Shown here: positions 51,759 through 60,982 of the stretch, in pieces
How the letters are laid out: every line of letters starts with the position of its first letter
Position numbering within the stretch: the stretch's first letter is position 1
Assembly (NCBI RefSeq): GCF_900176505.1
Contig: NZ_FWYB01000003.1
Coordinates: 310,001-374,000, forward strand
Direction of reading: 5' to 3'
Length of the DNA: 64,000 nt
From: Pedobacter nyackensis
GTDB lineage: Bacteria > Bacteroidota > Bacteroidia > Sphingobacteriales > Sphingobacteriaceae
Notes under the pieces: model-generated
Told to the model about the DNA's origin: nothing
Database searches by the model: none
What the model saw: only the letters and a program-made list of their open reading frames with translations
Program-made: the position numbers and the translations under genes

Positions 51759-53075
51759 TTAGTATCTGTAAGCTTCAGGTTTAAACGGACCTTCAACAGG
51801 AACACCAATGTAATCAGCCTGGTGCTGATCTAAAACATCAAGTTCTACACCGATTTTAGCTAAGTGTAAACGTGCTACTTTTTCATCTAAATATTTAGGA
51901 AGAACATATACTTTGTTCTCATATTTATCTGTGTTAGTCCACAATTCTAATTGAGCTAATGTTTGGTTGGTGAAAGAGTTAGACATTACAAAACTAGGGT
52001 GACCAGTTGCGCAACCTAAGTTTACCAAACGACCTTCAGCTAATAAGATGATGTCTTTTCCATCGATAGTATATTTATCAACCTGAGGTTTGATTTCTAT
52101 TTTAGTATCGCCATAGTTTTTGTTTAACCAGGCAACATCGATTTCGTTATCGAAGTGACCAATGTTACAAACGATAGCTTTATCTTTCATTGATTTGAAG
52201 TGCTCAGCACGAACGATATCACAGTTACCTGTAGTCGTTACAATGATGTCAGCCTCTTTAACAGCAGTAGCAAATTTCTTTACTTCATACCCTTCCATTG
52301 CAGCTTGTAATGCACAGATCGGATCAATTTCAGAAACGATTACACGTACACCTTGTGAACTTAAAGATTCAGCAGAACCTTTACCCACATCACCGTAACC
52401 GGCAACAACAGCAACTTTACCAGCCATCATTACATCGGTAGCGCGACGGATCGCATCAACCAACGACTCGCGGCAGCCGTATTTATTATCGAATTTAGAT
52501 TTAGTTACTGAATCGTTTACGTTGATTGCAGGTAAGTGCAATGTGCCATTTTTCATGCGCTCATATAAACGGTGTACACCTGTAGTAGTCTCTTCAGATA
52601 AACCTTTAATTGCTGGAATTAGCTCAGGGAATTTATCGAATACCATGTTCGTCAAATCACCACCATCATCTAAGATCATGTTTAGTGGCTGACGCTCAGG
52701 GCCGAAATGTAAAGTTTGCTCAATACACCAGTCAAAGCTCTCTTCATCTAAACCTTTCCAGGCATATACCTGGATACCAGCAGCAGCAATAGCAGCAGCA
52801 GCATGATCTTGTGTTGAGAAGATGTTACATGATGACCAGGTAACTTCTGCACCAAGTTCTACTAAAGTTTCAATTAAAACCGCAGTCTGGATAGTCATGT
52901 GTAAGCATCCTGCAATGCGGGCACCTTTTAAAGGTTTTGATGGTCCGAATTCTTCGCGCAATGACATTAATCCAGGCATTTCTGCCTCTGCCAGTCCGAT
53001 TTCTTTGCGGCCCCATTCTGCCAGTGAAATGTCCTTAACTTTGTAAGGAACGTAAGTTGTCTCTACTGATGACAT
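51759..53075 (-). CDS. ahcY: Adenosylhomocysteinase
   Basis: NAD-dependent hydrolysis of S-adenosylhomocysteine to adenosine and homocysteine, resetting the methyl cycle. The 438 residues match the family. Substrate motifs [37 protein letters not shown] and [11 protein letters not shown] precede NAD-binding [20 protein letters not shown] and the closing [10 protein letters not shown]. It has a near-perfect Bacteroidetes promoter and a short leader. Divergent from the bacilliredoxin gene across 231 bases. No SAH riboswitch was recognised in that spacer. Confidence 0.98.
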   Translation of the reverse strand: MSSVETTYVPYKVKDISLAEWGRKEIGLAEAEMPGLMSLREEFGPSKPLKGARIAGCLHMTIQTAVLIETLVELGAEVTWSSCNIFSTQDHAAAAIAAAGIQVYAWKGLDEESFDWCIEQTLHFGPERQPLNMILDDGGDLTNMVFDKFPELIPAIKGLSEETTTGVHRLYERMKNGTLHLPAINVNDSVTKSKFDNKYGCRESLVDAIRRATDVMMAGKVAVVAGYGDVGKGSAESLSSQGVRVIVSEIDPICALQAAMEGYEVKKFATAVKEADIIVTTTGNCDIVRAEHFKSMKDKAIVCNIGHFDNEIDVAWLNKNYGDTKIEIKPQVDKYTIDGKDIILLAEGRLVNLGCATGHPSFVMSNSFTNQTLAQLELWTNTDKYENKVYVLPKYLDEKVARLHLAKIGVELDVLDQHQADYIGVPVEGPFKPEAYRY

Positions 53076-53097
53076 ATTTTTTTATTTAAATGAGCTG

Positions 53098-53129
53098 CAA
53101 ATTTACACCATTCCTGTATCAATAACAAA
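53098..53129 (-). promoter_or_regulatory. Promoter for ahcY
   Basis: Minus-strand -7 element TAAATTTG (53098-53105) with -33 TTTG at 53126-53129, spacer 20 bases. Both fit the Bacteroidetes consensus. The leader would be about 15-20 bases. Confidence 0.7.
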
Positions 53130-53250
53130 AAAGCATTCCGATAATGTATGATGTTGACATTGAGGCTATACTTCCAGGTTGGAATTGACATATAAAGGGT
53201 TTGGCCAAAGTAATTTAAAGGTAAAAACTAATATGGCCTTTAGGTATTGT

Positions 53251-53281
53251 TTTGATACTAAAGCGGGTTGCTGTACATTTG
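53251..53281 (+). promoter_or_regulatory. Promoter for the bacilliredoxin gene
   Basis: -33 TTTG (53251-53254), 19-base spacer, and -7 TACATTTG (53274-53281), the best full promoter match in the window; ATG follows 25 bases later. Confidence 0.72.
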
Positions 53282-53306
53282 CATATAGATTTTTAAAATA
53301 GAAAAC

Positions 53307-53717
53307 ATGTATCCAGAATATTTAGTTGAGCCAATGCGTGCAGAACTTACTAAAGTAGGTTTTGAAGAGTTAAAAACTGCTGAGGAAGTTGATAACGCCA
53401 TCAGCGGTGAAGGTACCGTATTTGTAGTAGTGAACTCTGTATGTGGTTGTGCGGCTGCAAATGCACGCCCTGCTGCAAGATTAGCTGCAGCTAATGAAAA
53501 ACACCCTGATAAATTGGTGACAGTTTTTGCAGGTATGGAAAAAGAAGCGGTTGACAGAGCAAGAGGTTATATGATGCCTTTCCCGCCATCATCACCAGCT
53601 ATGGCTTTATTTAAAGATGGTAAATTGGTTCACATGATTGAGCGTCACCAGATTGAAGGTCGTCCGGCACAAATGATTGCTGATAGCCTGATTGGTGCAT
53701 TTGATCAGTACTGCTAG
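53307..53717 (+). CDS. BrxA/BrxB-family bacilliredoxin
   Basis: A 136-residue thioredoxin-fold protein (YphP/YqiW-like). The active site is CGC in VNSVCGCAAANARPA (about residues 46-60), followed by KLVTVFAGMEKEAVDRARGY and PPSSPAMALFKDGKLVHMIE. In Bacillus these proteins remove bacillithiol from oxidised proteins. In Bacteroidota the partner thiol is less certain. Monocistronic with a strong promoter; divergent from ahcY. Confidence 0.93.
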   Translation: MYPEYLVEPMRAELTKVGFEELKTAEEVDNAISGEGTVFVVVNSVCGCAAANARPAARLAAANEKHPDKLVTVFAGMEKEAVDRARGYMMPFPPSSPAMALFKDGKLVHMIERHQIEGRPAQMIADSLIGAFDQYC

Positions 53718-53736
53718 TTAACTGAAAAAGATTGGT

Positions 53737-53768
53737 AAAGGGGCGTCTGAAAAGATTGCCCCTTTTTC
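53737..53768 (+). terminator. Intrinsic terminator after bacilliredoxin gene
   Basis: AAAGGGGC and GCCCCTTT arms with a 13-base loop and a T-run. The following stretch up to 53966 has no supported gene. Confidence 0.8.
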
Positions 53769-53966
53769 TTTGAGCCTGGTTTTGTGTCGGCGTCTGTTGT
53801 TCCACTGAATTTTTCCAATTCTTCAGGCTCCATACATAAAAGCCTCTGATCTTTTGAATTGAGAATTATCTCTTTTGTGAATAGCAAAATTAGGTTCTTC
53901 GATGAGGCTTTGCGTTCTTTCGGCCCTTCTTCAGGGACGAATTAATGCCGACTCAGAGAAGAATCC

Positions 53967-56330
53967 TTATTTTGCCGAAATATGATGTAAAACCTTAGTA
54001 TACAATTCATCCGGTAAAAAAGGCTTGATCACAATGTCATTGATGCCAGCCTGTTTTACTCTCCCCGCTATTTCTTCAGGCAGGTTAGCAGTAAGCGCGA
54101 TAATAGGTGTAGTGACGCCGTTTTTCCGCATCTGAGCGCTAGCTTTATAGCCGTCCATAACCGGCATATGTAAATCCATTAATATCAGCCGATGAATACT
54201 TACATCTAATTTATCCAGCGCCTCCAGTCCATTTAGTGCAACATCTATCGTTGCACCCCAGCGTTCAAGATAGCGTTGGGCTACAAGTACATTCATCAGG
54301 TTGTCTTCTACCAGCAAAATGTGAACCCCGGTAAGTAATTGCTCGCTTTCATGTGGCTTTTGATCCAGTATGTTATGCTCCAGCGTTTTATTGCTTTTTT
54401 CAAAGGTTTGTATAAAATAAAAAATAGACCCTTTGCCCTCAGCGCTGATTAGGTTTAATGAGGAGTTTTGTAGTTCTAATATTCGTTTACAGATGGAAAG
54501 GCCTAAGCCCGTTCCTCCGAAACCCCTGGACGTAGAAGAGTCGGCCTGGGTAAACCTTTCAAAAATCACCTTTTGCTTCTCTTTCGAGATTCCGATACCT
54601 GTATCTTTCACTTCGATATTCAGTGTAGTCGTAGTGTCTGTATGTGAAATAACCGTTACACCTACCTGTACGGAGCCGTTGTTGGTAAATTTAATGGCAT
54701 TGTGCACCAGGTTGGTGATTACCTGAGAGAGACGGGTCGGATCACCCAAAAGTTTGTTATTTATTGATTTGTCTATATTGAGTGTTAAGTCAATCCCCTT
54801 ATCATGCGCTGCACTCTGTAATCCCGAAACAATATTTCCAACGATAGAGGCTACGTCCATCTCGATGTGTTCAAAAGAAACTTTGCCGGCTTCGATTTTA
54901 TTAAGGTCGAGAATATCATTTACAATAGATAAAAGGTTATTGGCCGAAAAAAGCATAACATCTAACTGCTCTTTCTGGTCATCTCTTGGGTCGTTTTTTA
55001 ACAACAGGTGACTCATCCCGATGACAGCATTAAGCGGAGTCCTGATTTCATGACTCATGGTGCTCAGAAACTCGCTTTTCGCTTTTAAGCCTTCTTCTGC
55101 CTCGATCCTTGCTTTTTTAAGTTGAAAAGAAACCCTGTGTGAAAGTATGAGTGACTGCAGGAAGAAAAAACTGATGTAAAATATAAAACTAAAAAGCTGA
55201 TAAGGTGGAATAAGTGCCCAATAGTGCAATAATGATATGGCAAAAACAGGCATCAGTGCAAAGCAACTCAACAAGGTGTAAATGGCTCCCGGTCTTTTTC
55301 TGATAAAAGCCAATGTGTAAACATAAGGCACATAAACAAGGCAAAAGAGCATTACTGCCAGAAAAGGATTCATTAATTTCGTGAAATATATTGGTGCCAG
55401 GCACAGGGTTGCCAATGTAAAACCAAAGCAAAGTATGCAAATTGCCGCTATAACCCCCTTCTTGACTTCAGTGGGGTAGAGGTAGCGTGTATATAGTGCA
55501 AACATCCCGATTGCCAAGAATAGACTGATATACTCCAGGCGAACTGTGAAATACCAATTTGTATCAGGCCAGATTGTATGCAGTACATAGTTGTCTATCC
55601 CCATGATTCTGTAGCTGTAAATAAGAGAGAAGAGGGCAAATAATAAAACCGCTTTATCTCTGTTTCCCATCAGATAGAGACCCAGAAAAAATAAGCCACC
55701 CATAATCAGACAGCCGGTTAATAATAAGTCAATGGCTTCTGCCTGCTTTCTCGCTAAGGCGATTGTTTCTTTATTTGCGATCCATAATGGCTTTTTTACA
55801 CCCGCCTTGCTGTGGGTAAAATTGGCTACCTGTAATAATAAATGGAGGGTATCGGTATGATGAGGTATGTCTATTGCTTTGTATTCCCAATGGGGGATGA
55901 AATCTTTTGCGGTAGTGCTAACCTGTCCATTGGATGAGACCTGCCGCCCATTAATAAACAGCCGGTAAGCACTGTAAACATCAGGCATTGCTATCCTTAA
56001 CAAGTTCTTCGTTTTGGGAAGTAAAATCGTTAGCTTGTAAGTAGCGTAGCCTTGTGCCGGGTAACTTTTTCCATTTATTTTGTCAGTCCACCTATAAGGA
56101 AAGTTAACAAGTGTGCCTGGTCCAGAAGCCGGGGTGTCGGGGCTTACGAGTTGGTTCCAATAGAAAATCCATTCGCCGTTAAGTGCAATTTTTTCAACTA
56201 AGGATTGTCCGCGAAGATCTATCACGCCATTTTTTGCAGCGGGAATTGAGCTGTTGGCATTAACAGGATTATAAATTGTTAAACAACAAAGTATAAATGA
56301 AATGTAGTATAAATATTTTTTTATCTTCAT
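53967..56330 (-). CDS. Hybrid sensor histidine kinase/response regulator with 7TMR-DISM sensor
   Basis: A 787-residue membrane kinase. A signal peptide (about 1-25) is followed by an extracytoplasmic carbohydrate-binding-like 7TMR-DISM domain (about 35-190), seven helices (about 200-395), HisKA with FLSTMSHEIRTPLNAVIG (histidine about 428), and HATPase with N-box VTNLVHNAIKFTNNG and VKDTGIGISKEKQ plus GTGLGLSICKRI. The C-terminal receiver has the acceptor in LILMDLHMPVMDGYKA (about 718) and KPFLPDEL. It has no fused output domain and no separate regulator nearby. It likely senses a surface or periplasmic signal. Confidence 0.94.
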   Translation of the reverse strand: MKIKKYLYYISFILCCLTIYNPVNANSSIPAAKNGVIDLRGQSLVEKIALNGEWIFYWNQLVSPDTPASGPGTLVNFPYRWTDKINGKSYPAQGYATYKLTILLPKTKNLLRIAMPDVYSAYRLFINGRQVSSNGQVSTTAKDFIPHWEYKAIDIPHHTDTLHLLLQVANFTHSKAGVKKPLWIANKETIALARKQAEAIDLLLTGCLIMGGLFFLGLYLMGNRDKAVLLFALFSLIYSYRIMGIDNYVLHTIWPDTNWYFTVRLEYISLFLAIGMFALYTRYLYPTEVKKGVIAAICILCFGFTLATLCLAPIYFTKLMNPFLAVMLFCLVYVPYVYTLAFIRKRPGAIYTLLSCFALMPVFAISLLHYWALIPPYQLFSFIFYISFFFLQSLILSHRVSFQLKKARIEAEEGLKAKSEFLSTMSHEIRTPLNAVIGMSHLLLKNDPRDDQKEQLDVMLFSANNLLSIVNDILDLNKIEAGKVSFEHIEMDVASIVGNIVSGLQSAAHDKGIDLTLNIDKSINNKLLGDPTRLSQVITNLVHNAIKFTNNGSVQVGVTVISHTDTTTTLNIEVKDTGIGISKEKQKVIFERFTQADSSTSRGFGGTGLGLSICKRILELQNSSLNLISAEGKGSIFYFIQTFEKSNKTLEHNILDQKPHESEQLLTGVHILLVEDNLMNVLVAQRYLERWGATIDVALNGLEALDKLDVSIHRLILMDLHMPVMDGYKASAQMRKNGVTTPIIALTANLPEEIAGRVKQAGINDIVIKPFLPDELYTKVLHHISAK

Positions 56331-56345
56331 TAAGCACTATTAAAA

Positions 56346-56378
56346 CAGTTAATTAACTGCTTGAAATCAATTAATTAA
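56346..56378. promoter_or_regulatory. Paired TTAATTAA palindromes upstream of the hybrid kinase
   Basis: A 14-bp perfect palindrome CAGTTAATTAACTG at 56346-56359 and a second TTAATTAA at 56371-56378. Centres are 22 bases apart, two helical turns. They lie 16-48 bases before the kinase ATG, a reasonable place for an operator. Confidence 0.35.
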
Positions 56379-56432
56379 CGATTTTAATTTTTGCGCTAAT
56401 ATATGCTAAATCAGAAGTTAATAATAATGAAA

Positions 56433-57224
56433 TTAAAAATCCTTATTAAGTAGCTTTTCCAGCTCCCCAAAGGAAACATTCATCCTAACCCTTCCTTGTT
56501 TAGCATAGGCGATTTCTCCGGTTTCTTCGGATATGATAACCGCAACAGCATCAGTGGTTTCAGATACGCCAATGCCAGCCCGGTGACGTAACCCAAATTG
56601 AGGAGGTAGCTTGTCATTGTCTGTCAATGGTAGAATACAGCTCGCACTTTTTATTTTGTTTTCGGCAATCACAACAGCGCCATCGTGTAGCGGACTGTAT
56701 TTTTGAAAAATACTTTCCAGAAGACGTTTTGAAATTTTGGAATCGATAACCTCGCAGCTGTTGGCAAAAAGCTGGTCGTCGTAAAATTTAACAAATACAA
56801 TAAGTGCACCTGTCCTCGACTTTTTCATGCTTTTGCAGGCATCAATTATCGGCTTTATCCTGATCAGGTTGTTCTGTTCAATATTCTTACTCCCAAATAG
56901 ATAACCCCACCAAGCCTTGTTTTGCTGTAAAAAAGTGTTTTTACCAATTAATAATAGGAAACGCCTGATCTCCGGTTGAAAGATTACAATCAACGCAATA
57001 ATCCCCACGCTCATGAACTGGTTGAGTATGCTCGACAATAAATTCATGTTCAAAGCATCAACTATCCAATGTATAACCAGTATAATGACCATCCCCAGTA
57101 AAAGATTTACGGCCAGGGTATTTTTGATGAGGTTGTAGATGTAATAGATGATTAGGGCGACAAGGATGATATCTACCGCATCTGTAATCGTTAATTTTAA
57201 GAAATCGAATTCTATTGTTTTCAC
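56433..57224 (-). CDS. cdaA: Diadenylate cyclase CdaA
   Basis: Membrane enzyme that makes c-di-AMP from two ATP. The 263 residues start with GTG (57222-57224), followed by three transmembrane helices (about 15-90) and the DisA_N cyclase domain. Catalytic motifs DGA in YSPLHDGAVVI and RHR in FGLRHRAGIG are intact, and GALIVF and SETTDAVAVIISEETG agree. The usual partner cdaR is not in this window. It follows folP by 71 bases in the same direction, an order seen in other Bacteroidota. Confidence 0.95.
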   Translation of the reverse strand: MKTIEFDFLKLTITDAVDIILVALIIYYIYNLIKNTLAVNLLLGMVIILVIHWIVDALNMNLLSSILNQFMSVGIIALIVIFQPEIRRFLLLIGKNTFLQQNKAWWGYLFGSKNIEQNNLIRIKPIIDACKSMKKSRTGALIVFVKFYDDQLFANSCEVIDSKISKRLLESIFQKYSPLHDGAVVIAENKIKSASCILPLTDNDKLPPQFGLRHRAGIGVSETTDAVAVIISEETGEIAYAKQGRVRMNVSFGELEKLLNKDF

Positions 57225-57241
57225 CTTCGTTTAGTTATTGT

Positions 57242-57271
57242 AATTGTGAAGCTTGAAAAAACTTTACAATT
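57242..57271. other. Hairpin between folP and cdaA
   Basis: AATTGTGAAG and CTTTACAATT arms (one wobble) with a 10-base loop, 18 bases before the cdaA start. No T-run, so it more likely affects mRNA stability or cdaA translation than termination. Confidence 0.3.
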
Positions 57272-57295
57272 GCCAAGTTAGGGATTTTAACCATA

Positions 57296-58153
57296 TTATT
57301 GTTGCTGTGTCTTGCCAACTAAAGCGATACATTCTGCAGCGGCTTTCACATCGTGAACGCGTAAGATGTTAGCGCCTTTTAATAAGGCAATAGTGTTTAA
57401 TGCGGTGGTGCCATTTAATGCATCTTCAGGGCCGCCGCCTAAAAATTTATAAATCATAGATTTTCTGGAAACCCCGACAAGAACAGGTAATTCAAAAATA
57501 TTGAAGTCTTCCATGTGCCGCAATACCTCATAATTCTGGTCCAGTGTTTTCGCAAAGCCAAAGCCCGGGTCAAGAATGATATCTTTCACACCCATCTTTT
57601 GTAGGGTTGTTACTTTATCAGAGAAGTAATTTGCCATTTCCAGCATGATATGTTGATATGTAGTGTGTTGCTGCATGGTTTGTGGTGTTCCCTTCATGTG
57701 CATCATGATATATGGAACGTTTAAATCGGCCACGGTTTGAAACATCGCCTCGTCCATATCTCCAGCGGATATATCGTTGATCAAATGAGCGCCGGCTTCA
57801 ATTGCTCCACGTGCAACTTTAGCCCGAAAAGTATCTATAGAAAGTAAAGCTTCTGGAAATGCTTCGCTGATGGCCTCAACTGCCGTAACCATCCTGTCTG
57901 TTTCCTCCTGTTCACTAACATCTTTGGCTCCAGGCCTGGATGAATAAGCCCCGATATCAATAAAACGGCCGCCCTCATTTAAAATCTTTTCCGCACGTTG
58001 CAAAGCCTGTTCAATTGTGCTGGTGCGGCTATTGCTGTAAAACGAATCGTTAGTAAGGTTTAAGATTCCCATTACGCAGGGACTGCTTAAATCAACCAGC
58101 TTACCATTCAGGTTTAGTGTGGTCTTTCGGTTTAAAAATGTATCTTTAGCCAT
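57296..58153 (-). CDS. folP: Dihydropteroate synthase
   Basis: Folate enzyme that joins p-aminobenzoate to the pterin pyrophosphate. The 285 residues contain VMGILNLTNDSFYSNSRT, FIDIGAYSSRPGAKDV, LLSIDTFRAKVARGAIEAGA, LINDISAG, YIMMHMKGTPQTMQ, IILDPGFGFAKT and LVGVSRKSMI. The first loop reads TNDSF where most homologues have TPDSF. A substitution next to the substrate loop may matter for sulfonamide response but is not proof of it. Its promoter is very near the ATG. Confidence 0.97.
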   Translation of the reverse strand: MAKDTFLNRKTTLNLNGKLVDLSSPCVMGILNLTNDSFYSNSRTSTIEQALQRAEKILNEGGRFIDIGAYSSRPGAKDVSEQEETDRMVTAVEAISEAFPEALLSIDTFRAKVARGAIEAGAHLINDISAGDMDEAMFQTVADLNVPYIMMHMKGTPQTMQQHTTYQHIMLEMANYFSDKVTTLQKMGVKDIILDPGFGFAKTLDQNYEVLRHMEDFNIFELPVLVGVSRKSMIYKFLGGGPEDALNGTTALNTIALLKGANILRVHDVKAAAECIALVGKTQQQ

Positions 58154-58163
58154 TGTTTTGATA

Positions 58164-58171
58164 CAAACTTA
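58164..58171 (-). promoter_or_regulatory. Putative -7 promoter element for folP
   Basis: Minus-strand TAAGTTTG matches TAnnTTTG, with 10 bases before the ATG, so the leader would be only a few bases. Confidence 0.4.
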
Positions 58172-58223
58172 GATAAAAAAGGTATGGTATTAAAACCGGT
58201 TTGAACTTATTATTTTAATTGTT

Positions 58224-58766
58224 TTGGCAACAAATACATCTCAGGAATTCGACGCTGTAATAGCGGTTTGCAAATCGCTATTTTTAAAGAAAACAAAAGA
58301 CTACGGAACAGCATGGCGGATATTAAGGCCGGCATCTATTACCGATCAGATTTTTATTAAAGCCCAGCGCATCCGCACACTAGAAGAAAAAAAGGTCTCT
58401 AAAGTAGGCGAAGACATCAATTCTGAATACATCGGTATCATTAATTATTGTGTAATTGCCATGATGCAGCTCGAGCTAAATGAGCAGGATCCGTTAGAAA
58501 TGGAATTGGCAACTGTGCAGGCTCGTTATGAGGAAAAGGTGCAGGAGACCAAAGAACTGATGTTCAATAAAAACCATGATTACGGTGAGGCATGGCGCGA
58601 TATGCGTATCAGTTCCTTAACCGACTTGATCCTGATGAAAATCCTGCGGGTAAAACAGATAGAGGACAATGAAGGACAAACCCTGGCTTCGGAAGGTGTG
58701 AATGCCAATTACCAGGATATGTTAAATTATTCTGTTTTTGCATTGATTAAATTGGGCGTTCAGTAA
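58224..58766 (+). CDS. DUF1599-family protein with internal duplication
   Basis: A 180-residue cytoplasmic protein of unknown function (DUF1599). Two repeats of about 80 residues can be aligned: first with LFLKKTKDYGTAWRILR, SITDQIFIKAQRI and YIGIINYCVIAMMQLEL; second with LMFNKNHDYGEAWRDMR, SLTDLILMKILRV and YQDMLNYSVFALIKLGV. The conserved K-x(2)-DYG-x-AWR core suggests a ligand or nucleotide site in each half. The start codon is TTG (58224): a stop at 58191 precedes and no ATG is available before the first repeat. It overlaps the next ATG by one base. Confidence 0.88.
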   Translation: MATNTSQEFDAVIAVCKSLFLKKTKDYGTAWRILRPASITDQIFIKAQRIRTLEEKKVSKVGEDINSEYIGIINYCVIAMMQLELNEQDPLEMELATVQARYEEKVQETKELMFNKNHDYGEAWRDMRISSLTDLILMKILRVKQIEDNEGQTLASEGVNANYQDMLNYSVFALIKLGVQ

Positions 58767-59917
58767 TGAAGAAGATTGCATTAAATTTTTCGAGGATATT
58801 TGTTGGTGTCCTTTTTATATTTTCAGGATTAATTAAAGCCAACGATCCACTTGGCTTTGGTTATAAACTACAGGAATATTTTGAAGTATTCCATATGCCA
58901 TTTTTAAGTGGCATGGCTACCGGAATTGCCATATTACTCTGTGTATTTGAAATTGTATTGGGTGCATTATTGCTGTTCGGCTTCTGGAGCAAAAAGGTTA
59001 CAGGCGGTTTACTTGCTGTGATTATCTTCTTTACTTTCCTAACCTTTGTTTCTGCCGCTTTTAAAGTGGTTACTTCCTGCGGGTGCTTTGGCGACGCTAT
59101 CCCTTTAACGCCATGGCAATCTTTCTCTAAAGACCTGGTTTTATTGGTGCTGATTGTTTACCTGTTTATTCATCACGACCTGATTAAGCCTGTTACACAA
59201 AACCCAAAAGTACAGCAAGGACTATTTGCTTTTGTAACCCTGGCTTCTACCTTATTTGGTATTTTTACCTATTGCACGTTGCCTGTCTTGGATTTCCTAC
59301 CTTATAAAGTAGGCGCAAACCTGCCGGAATTGATGAAGATCCCTGAAGGAGAAAAGGGTGATGAGTACGCCATCATGTACAAAATGCAAAACAAGAAGAC
59401 GGGGGAGAAGAAGACAATGAGCGATAAGGATTACCTGAAAACAGAAATCTGGAAGGATGATAGCTGGGAAATTGTTGGTGATCCGGATAAGGTATTGGTG
59501 AAGAAAGGTTACGAACCTAAAATCAAGGACTTGCTTATTGCTGATGCTTCAGGTACTGATTACACAAAAGAACTGATAGAAAACCCTTATTATAACCTGA
59601 TTATTGTAGCTTATAACCTGAAAGATGTAAACGAGAAGGCTATTGCTGAGCTGAATGCATTGGCCCTGAACGCAGCACAACAGTTTAACATCAGAACGGT
59701 ATTGCTTACTTCGAACTCTGCCAGTGATGCAGATTTATTTAGCAAGCGCATGAAGTTGTTTGCAGAGGTTTTTTACGGCGATGCTGTACCTTTAAAGAGC
59801 ATGGTCAGATCAAACCCAGGTGTGTTGTTACTTAAAAACGGGGTAGTGGTTAACAAATGGCATTACAACACGGTGCCATCTTTTGATAAATTGGCCGATC
59901 AATATTTTAGCAAATAA
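58766..59917 (+). CDS. BT_3928-type DoxX/thioredoxin-like membrane protein
   Basis: A 383-residue membrane protein. The N-terminal DoxX/MauE-like part has four helices (about 5-140), including FSGLIKANDPLGFGYKLQEY and a CGCFG cysteine pair in a loop (about 110-115). A fifth helix (about 150-170) leads to a C-terminal globular part with a thioredoxin-like layout but no CxxC (VYGDAVPLKSMVRSNPGVL-type). The CGCFG motif is usual in redox-associated MauE proteins. It overlaps the DUF1599 gene by one base (TAATG) and is followed by an ABC permease. Confidence 0.88.
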   Translation: MKKIALNFSRIFVGVLFIFSGLIKANDPLGFGYKLQEYFEVFHMPFLSGMATGIAILLCVFEIVLGALLLFGFWSKKVTGGLLAVIIFFTFLTFVSAAFKVVTSCGCFGDAIPLTPWQSFSKDLVLLVLIVYLFIHHDLIKPVTQNPKVQQGLFAFVTLASTLFGIFTYCTLPVLDFLPYKVGANLPELMKIPEGEKGDEYAIMYKMQNKKTGEKKTMSDKDYLKTEIWKDDSWEIVGDPDKVLVKKGYEPKIKDLLIADASGTDYTKELIENPYYNLIIVAYNLKDVNEKAIAELNALALNAAQQFNIRTVLLTSNSASDADLFSKRMKLFAEVFYGDAVPLKSMVRSNPGVLLLKNGVVVNKWHYNTVPSFDKLADQYFSK

Positions 59918-59923
59918 ATAAAT

Positions 59924-60979
59924 ATGCTGCAATACGCCATCAAAAAGATCTTATATGGATGTGCTGTTATGGCAGGCGTAATTGTAGTGGTGTTTGTTTT
60001 GTTCAACATCCTTCCGGGAGATCCGGCAAGGATGACAATGGGACAGCGTGCTGATGTATCCTCTCTTGAGGCAGTACGTAAAGAGTTTGGACTGGACAGA
60101 TCTAAACCTGTCCAGTTTTTTTTATATCTGAATGATCTTTCTCCTCTTGGTCTTCATGAAAATACAACTGTAACCAAAGAAAAGTATCAATATGTAAAAC
60201 TGATCAGCTTTGGTGATGAAGTGCTGGCACTTAAATGGCCGTATTTAAGGCGCTCTTATCAAACCAAAAGGGATGTAACCACCATTTTGTCGGAAACCGT
60301 TCCCAATACCTTTATTCTAGCCTCAACGGCCATGATATTCGCTACGCTAATCGGTGTATTCCTTGGCGTGTTGTCTGCAGTGCATAAGGATACCTGGATT
60401 GATAAGGTGGCGAATTCTTTTGCTATCCTGGGTATTTCAGCACCTTCATTTTTTGCAGGAATTATTATCGCCTGGCTTTTTGGCTTTGTGTTAAGTGATT
60501 ATACCGGGCTCAACATGTCGGGTAGCTTGTATAGTTACGATCCTTTTAAAGGTGAAATTATGACCTGGAAAAACCTATGGCTCCCAATGGTCACACTGGG
60601 GTTAAGGCCGCTCGCAATTATTGTGCAACTCACCAGAAGTGCCATGTTGGATGTGCTGGCACAGGATTATATCCGCACAGCACGTGCAAAAGGATTGAGT
60701 CGCAATGCGATCATTTATAAACATGCATTAAAAAATGCACTGAACCCTGTTATTACAGCCATATCGGGATGGTTTGCTTCCTTACTGGCAGGTTCTTTTT
60801 TTGTAGAGTATATATTTGGTTATAACGGATTAGGCCGTGCAACGGTAAATGCTTTAGAGATGTCGGACTTCCCGGTAGTGATGGGATCGATTCTTTTTAT
60901 TGCATTTGTATTCGTAATAATTAATATTTTGGTAGACGTATTATATGCCTTTGTTGATCCAAGGGTAAAACTGGTATAA
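59924..60979 (+). CDS. ABC transporter permease (DppB/OppB type)
   Basis: Inner-membrane permease of 351 residues, six helices. N-terminal signature VVVFVLFNILPGDPARMTMG, then an insert with NDLSPLGLHENTTVTKEKYQ, then the BPD_transp_1 domain with the EAA-loop DYIRTARAKGLSRNAIIYKH and the usual VDVLYAFVDPRV end. No DppC, ATPase or binding protein follows; instead aroK begins three bases later. It may work with subunits encoded elsewhere. Confidence 0.92.
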   Translation: MLQYAIKKILYGCAVMAGVIVVVFVLFNILPGDPARMTMGQRADVSSLEAVRKEFGLDRSKPVQFFLYLNDLSPLGLHENTTVTKEKYQYVKLISFGDEVLALKWPYLRRSYQTKRDVTTILSETVPNTFILASTAMIFATLIGVFLGVLSAVHKDTWIDKVANSFAILGISAPSFFAGIIIAWLFGFVLSDYTGLNMSGSLYSYDPFKGEIMTWKNLWLPMVTLGLRPLAIIVQLTRSAMLDVLAQDYIRTARAKGLSRNAIIYKHALKNALNPVITAISGWFASLLAGSFFVEYIFGYNGLGRATVNALEMSDFPVVMGSILFIAFVFVIINILVDVLYAFVDPRVKLV

Positions 60980-60982
60980 ATA

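Noticed and set aside
53076..53306. SAH riboswitch upstream of ahcY
   Set aside because: I could not find the conserved core, and the spacer is explained by two facing promoters with short leaders.
53769..53966. A small or decayed gene between the bacilliredoxin terminator and the hybrid kinase
   Set aside because: Only short frames, one of which runs through the terminator; small hairpins but no repeated or conserved element visible.
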